From assembly GCA_963777755.1 (NCBI GenBank), contig CAVZSC010000026.1, forward strand, positions 248,001 to 312,000: a stretch of 64,000 nt of DNA. Direction: 5' to 3'. The position numbers and the translations under genes were made by a program. Position 1 is the first letter of the stretch. Each line of letters starts with the position of its first letter. Origin of the DNA: DATFWC01 sp963777755 (GTDB lineage: Bacteria; Pseudomonadota; Alphaproteobacteria; Rhizobiales; Xanthobacteraceae). Below are positions 58,633 to 64,000 of this stretch, in pieces. The notes under the pieces were generated by a model, which ran no database searches, had not been told where the DNA came from, and worked only from the letters and a program-made list of their open reading frames with translations.

Positions 58633-60438
58633 TCAGTTCGGCAGCTTGAATACGGTCAGCTGTCCGCCGAGCGCCGTGTAGTTGCGCAACCCGGCATAGC
58701 CACCGACGGCTCCCAGACCTGCGGTCGGATCGGTCAGACCGGCCGCCAATCCGATGCCGGCCCAGCCGCCGACGCCCGACAGGATGGCGATGAATTGCTG
58801 GCCGCCATGCTCGTAGGTCGTGACGTTGCCGATGATGCCCGACGGAGTCTTGAACTTGTAGAGCTCCTTGCCGGTCTTGGCGTCCACCGCCTTCAGATAG
58901 CCTTCCAGCGTGCCGTAGAACACGACGCCTCCGGCGGTCGCGAGCGCGCCCGACCACACCGAGAACTGCTCATCGATGGACCAGGCGATCTTGCCGGTGC
59001 GCGCATCCCAAGCGATGAAGTTGCCCATGTGCTTGTCGCCCTGGGGCGGATACATGGACAGCGTCGCCCCGACATAGGGCTGGCCCGCCGTGTAACGCAC
59101 GCGGAACGGCTCGTAGTCCATGCAGACGTGGTTGGTCGGCACGTAGAACAGGCCGGTATCCGGCGAGAAGGCAGCAGGTTGCTGGTCCTTCGTGCCGAGC
59201 GCGGCCGGGCAGATGTTCTTCGTGTTGACATCCTCGCCCTGCTTGTCGGTGGAGTACGCGTCCACCACCTTGGGCCGGCCATAGGTCGGCGAGGACTTGT
59301 TCATGTCGACGCCGGTCGTCCAGTTCACCTTCGGATCGTATTTCTCGGCCACCAGCAATTCGCCGTTGGTACGGTCGAGCGTATAGGCAAGGCCGTTGCG
59401 GTCGAAGTGGACCAGGATCTTGCGATTCTGGCCGCCGACCTGCTGGTCGGCCAGGATCATCTCATTGACGCCGTCGAAGTCCCATTCGTCATGCGGGGTC
59501 ATCTGATAGACCCAGCGCGTCTGGCCGGTGTCGACGTCGCGAGCGAAGATGGTCATCGACCAGCGATTGTCGCCCGGCCGCTGCTTCGGGTTCCAAGTCG
59601 ACGGATTGCCCGACCCGTAATACATCAAGTTGAGCTCGGGATCGTAGGAGTACCAGCCCCACGTGGTGCCGCCGCCGATCTTCCACTGCTCGCCCTGCCA
59701 GGTGTTGGTGCCGGAGCTGGCGCCGACCGGCTTGCCGAGGTGCGTGGTCTTCTGCGGATCGATCAGCGTGTCGCTGTCGGGTCCCATCGAATAGCCGCGC
59801 CAAACCTGCTTGCCGTCCTTGATGTTGTAGGCGGTCACCGAGCCGCGCACGCCGAACTCGCCGCCGGAGATGCCGACCACGACCTTGTCCTTGAAGATCA
59901 TCGGCGACGACGTGCCGGTCTCGCCCTTGGCGGGATCGCCGTTCTTGATCGACCAGGCGACGTTGCCGGTCTTGGCGTCGAGGGCGACGAGCGTCGTATC
60001 AGCCTGGTGCAGGAAGATCTTGCCGTCCGCGTAGGACGGGCCGCGGTTGACGGTGTCGCAGCACATCACCGGAATGACGTTCGGATCCTGCTTGGGCTCG
60101 TATTTCCAGATGATCCGGCCGTCCTGGCTCAGGTCGAGCGCATAGACGATATTGGGGAACGGCGTGTGAACGTACATCATGTTCCCGATGATCAGCGGTC
60201 CGCCCTCGTGCCCGCGCAGCACGCCGGTCGAGAACGTCCACGCCACCTGCAGCTTGCCGACGTTGTCGGCGGTGATCTGCTTGAGCTGCGAGTACCGCTG
60301 GTTTGCATAATTGCCAGTGGGCATCACCCACTGCTTGGCGTCCTGCTGCAGTTTGATGAGTTCGTCATTGGCACTGGCCGTCCCTACCGAGAGTAAGGCG
60401 GCAGCACCCAGGCAAGTCGTAGTCAGAACATAGCGCAT
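58633..60438 (-). CDS. xoxF: XoxF: PQQ- and lanthanide-dependent methanol dehydrogenase
   Basis: 601 residues. Signal peptide 1-23 (ending TASA). The eight-bladed quinoprotein propeller shows the adjacent-cysteine disulfide Cys126-Cys127 in VMCCDT, Glu194 in GGEFGVRG and Asn278 in GSGNPS as metal ligands, and catalytic Asp320 in EWDFDGVNE. The extra Asp322 (DFD; calcium-type MxaF has Ala at this position) is the lanthanide-coordinating residue, so this is XoxF, not MxaF. It oxidises methanol (and often ethanol or formaldehyde) in the periplasm. GGGAGGAAT precedes the ATG. No mxaI small-subunit gene follows. Confidence 0.96.
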   Translation of the reverse strand: MRYVLTTTCLGAAALLSVGTASANDELIKLQQDAKQWVMPTGNYANQRYSQLKQITADNVGKLQVAWTFSTGVLRGHEGGPLIIGNMMYVHTPFPNIVYALDLSQDGRIIWKYEPKQDPNVIPVMCCDTVNRGPSYADGKIFLHQADTTLVALDAKTGNVAWSIKNGDPAKGETGTSSPMIFKDKVVVGISGGEFGVRGSVTAYNIKDGKQVWRGYSMGPDSDTLIDPQKTTHLGKPVGASSGTNTWQGEQWKIGGGTTWGWYSYDPELNLMYYGSGNPSTWNPKQRPGDNRWSMTIFARDVDTGQTRWVYQMTPHDEWDFDGVNEMILADQQVGGQNRKILVHFDRNGLAYTLDRTNGELLVAEKYDPKVNWTTGVDMNKSSPTYGRPKVVDAYSTDKQGEDVNTKNICPAALGTKDQQPAAFSPDTGLFYVPTNHVCMDYEPFRVRYTAGQPYVGATLSMYPPQGDKHMGNFIAWDARTGKIAWSIDEQFSVWSGALATAGGVVFYGTLEGYLKAVDAKTGKELYKFKTPSGIIGNVTTYEHGGQQFIAILSGVGGWAGIGLAAGLTDPTAGLGAVGGYAGLRNYTALGGQLTVFKLPN

Positions 60439-60829
60439 CGTGATTCCTCCCTTCGACGTTGTCGTCGGGTGTACCGATGCGGTGGCCCAAAGCGCGCCCC
60501 ACGCCCGGCACGTACCCTTGGGAAGAGTTTTCGGCAGCGTGTCACAGCCCTCGCGGGCATGAGGGCATTCTGGCTCGATGCCCGCTGGAGCTTTCGAAGA
60601 AACGCCGGCATTCCCTAGAGACCGGCGCCCTTGAAGCCGAAAACCGAGCCAAAAGTGTATGCGGCGAAATTTTTCCGCGCAACCAAAATTCGTGAGGCGC
60701 TGTTTTGCGGCTCGGCGTCGCTTCGTCGCAATGACGCCATGATGCGCAGGGCCGGAGATTGATCCGGGAATCAGCTGCGCCGGCTCTGGGCCGTGGGATA
60801 CCGCCCACGAGGAGCGCCGACGCCCTGCA
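60439..60829. promoter_or_regulatory. Upstream region of xoxF (gene-free, 391 bases)
   Basis: The region lies between the xoxF start and the end of a secreted-protein gene on the same strand. On the minus strand a weak promoter-like pair can be seen: TTGCGC (60682-60677) and TACACT (60659-60654), 17 bases apart, about 216 bases upstream of the xoxF ATG. No coding frame is supported. A lanthanide-responsive control site would be expected here, but none can be recognised by eye. Confidence 0.4.
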
Positions 60830-61213
60830 TCAGAAGCAGCGAACCTCGGCCTCCGCCTGCGCTCGGCGAAGATCGTTCAGCGCCGCCTTCGCCTGCTCGG
60901 TTGAGCGGAACGTTCCGCCGCGCTCGCCCGGGATCTGGGCCAGGCTGAGCAGCGTCTCGGCGGTCACGTAACGGTCATAGGGCAGGATGGAGGCGATGAG
61001 GTCGATCGAGCAGGAGCATTGCTCGAGCCTGGTCCGGGTTTCGCCGCCAGCCTTCATGCAGGCAAAGACGTAGTCTGCTCGGGCGACAGTGGGATAGTCG
61101 TTGAGGTCATCACCCATTGCCGGCATGGCCAGCAGCAAGCCGATGAAAAGCGAGCCTGCCCACAGCGAGGGCGCCCGCGGCGAAGCCGCCAGCATGGGTG
61201 ACATGCATGTCAT
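60830..61213 (-). CDS. Small secreted cysteine-containing protein upstream of xoxF
   Basis: 127 residues from 61213 (an alternative ATG is at 61204). Signal segment about 15-37 (LWAGSLFIGLLLAMPAMGDD), then a domain with Cys residues in FACMKAGGETRTRLEQCSCSID and a C-terminal RCF. The start is chosen to give the signal peptide; the longer frame upstream is antisense to the binding protein gene. The position next to xoxF suggests a role in methanol oxidation in the periplasm; no family is recognised. Confidence 0.65.
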   Translation of the reverse strand: MTCMSPMLAASPRAPSLWAGSLFIGLLLAMPAMGDDLNDYPTVARADYVFACMKAGGETRTRLEQCSCSIDLIASILPYDRYVTAETLLSLAQIPGERGGTFRSTEQAKAALNDLRRAQAEAEVRCF

Positions 61214-61345
61214 GGCTCGATCCCAATCTTCGTGCCGGGTCCGATCATACGCCGTGAGGCCGCCCGCTCCATAATCCGCGGCTGCGACGGGCGACGACAT
61301 GTCGCGGTCCTGCACAAGCCCTGCCTTGTCGTCTATGGTGCGCGC

Positions 61346-62332
61346 ATGCGTCCAGCCCCTGCGATGCGTTGCTCGTTCCTGGCGCTTGCCGCGGCGGTCT
61401 CGCTGTTTGCGACAGCCGCGGCCGCCGACGTCATTCGTGTGGCAGCGCAAAAGACCGGCACGCTCGCCTGGGAGCTCGACGTCGTCCGCGCGCACCGGCT
61501 CGACCGGGAAGCCGGTCTCACCATCGCGATCGTGGAGCTGGCGACCCCCGAGGCGGGCAAGATCGCGCTGCGCGGAGGCTCCGCCGACCTCATCGTGTCC
61601 GACTGGCTGTGGGTGACGCGCGAGCGCGGCCTCGGCGCCGCCCTCGTGTTCTACCCCTATTCCAGCGCGCTGGGCGCCGTCATGGTGCCGGGATCATCGC
61701 CGATCGCCAGCGTGGCCGAGCTCAAGGGCAGGAAGCTCGCTGTCGCCGGCGGCGCGATCGACAAGAGCTGGCTCCTGCTGCAGGGCGCGACCCGGCTCGA
61801 CGGGCTCGACCTCAGGCGGGCGGCCACCATCGTCTATGGCGCGCCGACGCTGCTTGCCGAGAAGACGCTGCAAGGCGAGATGGATGCGACGTTGAACTAT
61901 TGGAACCTCTGCGCGTCGCTCGAGGCCAGGGGGTTTCGCCGGCTGCTGGCGGTCGAAGACATCCTGCCGAAGCTCGGTGCCCGCGGGCGCGCCGCGTTGC
62001 TCGGCTACGTGTTCGATGAGACCTGGGCCGGCCGCAACCGTTCGACGGTCGATCGTTTCATCGCGGTCACCCGCAAGGCGAAGGAGATCCTCGCCTCTTC
62101 CGACGCCGAGTGGGAGCGGATCGCGCCGCTGGTCGGCACGACCGACGCCGCGACGCTCCGGGTCTATCGCGACCGCTATCGCGAGGGCATCCCGCGCCGC
62201 ACCATCGACGACGAAGAGGCCGATGCGCACACCCTGTTCAAGGTGCTGGCGACGCAGGGTGGCGCGAGCCTCACCGGCGGCGCCACAGCACTCGCGCCGG
62301 GGACCTTCTATCGACACCGCTCCGGAAGCTGA
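61346..62332 (+). CDS. ABC transporter substrate-binding protein (NMT1/aliphatic-sulfonate type)
   Basis: 328 residues; signal peptide to about residue 27 (SLFATAAAAD), then a type-II binding fold with GTLAWELDVVRAHRLDREAGL, a DLIVSDWLWVTRERG segment near 90 and LKGRKLAVAGGAIDKSW near 127. Start alternatives are 61346 and 61364. Permease and ATPase genes follow with minimal gaps. It would capture a small ligand in the periplasm; near xox genes PQQ, a metal chelate or a thiamine-like precursor are all conceivable. Confidence 0.85.
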   Translation: MRPAPAMRCSFLALAAAVSLFATAAAADVIRVAAQKTGTLAWELDVVRAHRLDREAGLTIAIVELATPEAGKIALRGGSADLIVSDWLWVTRERGLGAALVFYPYSSALGAVMVPGSSPIASVAELKGRKLAVAGGAIDKSWLLLQGATRLDGLDLRRAATIVYGAPTLLAEKTLQGEMDATLNYWNLCASLEARGFRRLLAVEDILPKLGARGRAALLGYVFDETWAGRNRSTVDRFIAVTRKAKEILASSDAEWERIAPLVGTTDAATLRVYRDRYREGIPRRTIDDEEADAHTLFKVLATQGGASLTGGATALAPGTFYRHRSGS

Positions 62333-62334
62333 AC

Positions 62335-63072
62335 ATGCTCCGGCTCGTGTCTCTCGCCCTTTTCATTGCCGCCTGGGTGGCGGGATCGTGGGTGGCGGGC
62401 GAGCGGATGCTGCCTGCGCCCGCCACCGTTCTGGCCGCCATCCTGGCCGAAGCGCGCACCGGCGACTTGTTCCTGCACCTCGGGGCGACGCTCGCCCGCG
62501 TCGCCCTGTCGTTCGCGCTCGCGATGACGGCGGGCGCCGCCATCGGGCTGCTCATGGGCCGCCACACCTTGGCGGATCGGCTCGGCGATCCGTGGCTGGT
62601 GGTGCTGCTCAACTTGCCGGCTCTGGTGATCATCGTGCTCGCCTATGTGTGGGGCGGCCTCACCGAGACCGCGGCGATCCTCGCGGTCGCCGTCAACAAG
62701 CTGCCCAACGCCATCGTGACGATCCGCGAAGGCGCGCGCGCGCTCGATCCGGCGCTCGACGACATGGCGCGCGTGTTCGCGATGCCGCGGTGGAAGGCGT
62801 TGCGCCACGTGGTGATCCCGCAGCTTGCACCCTATATCGCGGCGGCGTCCCGTTCCGGCCTGTCGCTGACGTGGAAGATCGTGCTGATTGTCGAGCTGCT
62901 CGGCCGGCCGAACGGCGTCGGCTTCGAGATCGGCGTCGCCTTCCAGCTGTTCGACGTCACCCGCATCCTCGCCTATGCGCTTGCTTTCGTGGCGGTCATA
63001 CTGGCAATCGAGATCCTCCTGGTGCAGCCCTTTGAACGACGCGCATCCCGCTGGCGGCTTCGGCCTGCTTGA
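62335..63072 (+). CDS. ABC transporter permease (BPD inner-membrane component)
   Basis: 245 residues starting 3 bases after the binding-protein stop. Helices around 4-20, 52-75, 88-107, 180-195 and 212-230, and the EAA-like loop ALDDMARVFAMPRWKALRHVVIPQL (about 140-164) that contacts the ATPase. Importer-type permease of the SsuC/TauC/NitT group. Confidence 0.9.
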   Translation: MLRLVSLALFIAAWVAGSWVAGERMLPAPATVLAAILAEARTGDLFLHLGATLARVALSFALAMTAGAAIGLLMGRHTLADRLGDPWLVVLLNLPALVIIVLAYVWGGLTETAAILAVAVNKLPNAIVTIREGARALDPALDDMARVFAMPRWKALRHVVIPQLAPYIAAASRSGLSLTWKIVLIVELLGRPNGVGFEIGVAFQLFDVTRILAYALAFVAVILAIEILLVQPFERRASRWRLRPA

Positions 63073-63778
63073 AGTCAATATCCGACGGAAGGCGTATCGA
63101 ACCGCCGCGGGCGAGCGCCTGGAAGTGCTGCGCGACGTGGCGATCGCGCTCGGCCGCGGCGAGGTCGGCGCCCTGGTCGGTCCGTCCGGCTGCGGCAAGA
63201 CCACGATGCTGCGGATCATCGCCGGCCTCGATCGCGACTATGAGGGCGAAGTCGCGCGGCCGGCACCGGGTAAGCTCGGCATGGTGTTCCAGGAGCCCCG
63301 GCTGCTGCCGTGGCGGAGCGTGGAGGACAATGTGCGGCTCGTTGCCCCGCGGGTCGACGAGCAGGAGCTCGCGACTTTGTTTGAAGTTTTGGAACTCGCC
63401 GGTCACCGCAGTTATTTCCCAGGCGAGCTGTCGCTCGGTCTGGCGCGGCGGGTGGCGCTCGCCCGTGCCTTCGCGGTCGCTCCGGAGCTGTTGTTGCTCG
63501 ACGAGCCGTTCGTTTCGTTGGACGATGCGCTCGCTGCCCGCCTGCGCGAGGAGCTGGCGATGCTGGTCGATCGCCGCAAGGTCACGACGCTTCTGGTGAC
63601 GCACGATGTCGACGAGGCGGCCCGGCTGGCCGACCGGCTGTTCCTGCTGTCGCCGCGCCCGGCGCAGGTCATCGCGGAGGTGCCGATCGCGCTGCCGCGC
63701 AGCACCCGGACGGCTGAGGATCTGGCATCGGTCACGGCCGAGGTCGGCGGCCGGTTCAAGATCGGAGCAGCACGATGA
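63032..63778 (+). CDS. ABC transporter ATP-binding protein with altered signature motif
   Basis: 248 residues from a TTG at 63032 that overlaps the permease end by 41 bases; no ATG precedes the first strand. Walker A GPSGCGKTT (about 50-58), Q-loop VFQEPRLLPW, Walker B LLLLDEPF (about 154) and switch His in VTHDVDEA are normal. The signature, usually LSGGQ, reads ELSLGLARR, a departure from consensus. It follows the binding protein and permease and would power import. Confidence 0.87.
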   Translation: MNDAHPAGGFGLLEVNIRRKAYRTAAGERLEVLRDVAIALGRGEVGALVGPSGCGKTTMLRIIAGLDRDYEGEVARPAPGKLGMVFQEPRLLPWRSVEDNVRLVAPRVDEQELATLFEVLELAGHRSYFPGELSLGLARRVALARAFAVAPELLLLDEPFVSLDDALAARLREELAMLVDRRKVTTLLVTHDVDEAARLADRLFLLSPRPAQVIAEVPIALPRSTRTAEDLASVTAEVGGRFKIGAAR

Positions 63779-64000
63779 CAGGCCTGCGGATGGGGATCGC
63801 CGCCTGGGCGGTGAGCTGCTTGTGCACGGCGCCGGTGTCGGCCCAGGACATGATGCGGCACGTCGATCTTGCCTCGCCGGAGATGACCACGGCGGAGATG
63901 ACGCGGGCCGACGTGGAGCGCATGCTGGCGGCGGCTGCGGGTGAGCCCGCCGATTTCGCCGGCCGGAAGCTCTCGGGCCTCGACCTGTCGGGGCTCGACC
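63775..64000 (+). CDS. Secreted pentapeptide-repeat protein (3' end outside window)
   Basis: Start at 63775 overlaps the ATPase stop (ATGA). Seventy-five residues are visible: a signal peptide (ending VSAQ, about residue 25), a linker with MTTAEMTRADVERML, and the beginning of A(D/N)LxL-type repeats (FAGRKLSGLDLSGLD) from residue about 60. The remainder lies beyond the window. It is the last visible gene of the ABC operon and probably periplasmic. Confidence 0.8.
   Translation, partial: MTGLRMGIAAWAVSCLCTAPVSAQDMMRHVDLASPEMTTAEMTRADVERMLAAAAGEPADFAGRKLSGLDLSGLD

Noticed and set aside
58795..60396. 533-codon plus-strand frame opposite xoxF
   Set aside because: Antisense shadow of a strongly conserved gene.
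63032..63072. Frame-overlap as evidence for a fused permease-ATPase
   Set aside because: The two proteins are in different frames and each has complete ends; the 41-base overlap with a TTG start is compatible with translational coupling.
1..64000. tRNA genes, rRNA, CRISPR arrays, insertion sequences, integrases or phage genes
   Set aside because: No tRNA T-arm consensus, no regularly spaced repeats and no transposase- or integrase-like motifs were found; the repeats present are short palindromic intergenic elements.

Overview
The window is GC-rich, densely coded DNA with short intergenic gaps and many start/stop overlaps. It carries an unusual number of tripartite-tricarboxylate (Bug/TctC) binding proteins, several families of palindromic intergenic repeats, and a lanthanide-type methanol oxidation gene set together with methanofuran/tetrahydromethanopterin cofactor genes. 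This combination suggests an alphaproteobacterium of the Hyphomicrobiales (Bradyrhizobiaceae/Xanthobacteraceae-like), probably metabolically versatile and facultatively methylotrophic. That assignment is inference. No rRNA, tRNA, insertion sequence, phage gene or CRISPR array was seen.

Region 1 (1-47.1 kb) is an accessory catabolic region made of small gene sets, many with their own TctC protein. They are: a hydantoinase/oxoprolinase A-B pair (1-2.8 kb); a minus-strand set of alpha/beta hydrolase, luciferase-like flavoenzyme and a tiny CPCCG protein (2.9-5.0 kb); a plus-strand run of TctC, amidase, C-C-bond-type hydrolase, TctC, a two-subunit molybdenum hydroxylase and TctC (5.2-13.5 kb); a MetE-like protein and a complete but frameshifted TctBAC transporter (14.3-18.5 kb); an old-yellow-enzyme-type flavoprotein, a D-2-hydroxyacid dehydrogenase, a luciferase-like protein, a TctC and a lone AAA ATPase (18.7-27.6 kb); a nucleotidyltransferase/HEPN pair between two copies of an unknown small gene, one of them broken (27.6-29.2 kb); cupin/creatininase/Gfo-Idh and RidA/TctC sets (30.2-34.1 kb); a membrane-anchored DUF2235 hydrolase (34.2-36.7 kb); a CoxL-like subunit and class II/HpaI aldolases (37-41.4 kb); and a second, intact TctCBA transporter followed by an amidohydrolase, a crotonase and a 3-hydroxyisobutyrate-dehydrogenase-like enzyme (41.5-47.1 kb).

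Region 2 (47.3-64 kb) is a coherent C1 island. It holds pqqA (25 codons); a minus-strand cofactor set of DUF447 protein, dihydropteroate-synthase-like protein (frameshifted), AfpA-type flavoprotein, MfnE-type kinase and an MfnB-FolB fusion; a plus-strand exporter/importer-like ABC set with a PQQ-system binding protein, YVTN beta-propeller, ATPase, permease and secreted protein (families matching lanthanide-utilisation lut genes); the minus-strand xoxFGJ operon (lanthanide-dependent methanol dehydrogenase, its cytochrome c and its binding protein); and a second ABC transporter ending in a pentapeptide-repeat protein cut by the window edge. Together these would oxidise methanol in the periplasm with PQQ plus a lanthanide and supply cofactors for formaldehyde oxidation. 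The remaining pqq genes, fae, mtdB, mch and fhc genes are not in this window.

Notable oddities are two single-base frameshifts in otherwise well-conserved genes (TctA and the DHPS-like protein), a double-hairpin repeat present twice with compensatory stem changes that also supplies the 3' ends of two genes, an FMN/FAD oxidoreductase lacking its expected 4Fe-4S cysteines, and a promoter/operator-like inverted repeat in front of the HEPN/MNT pair.
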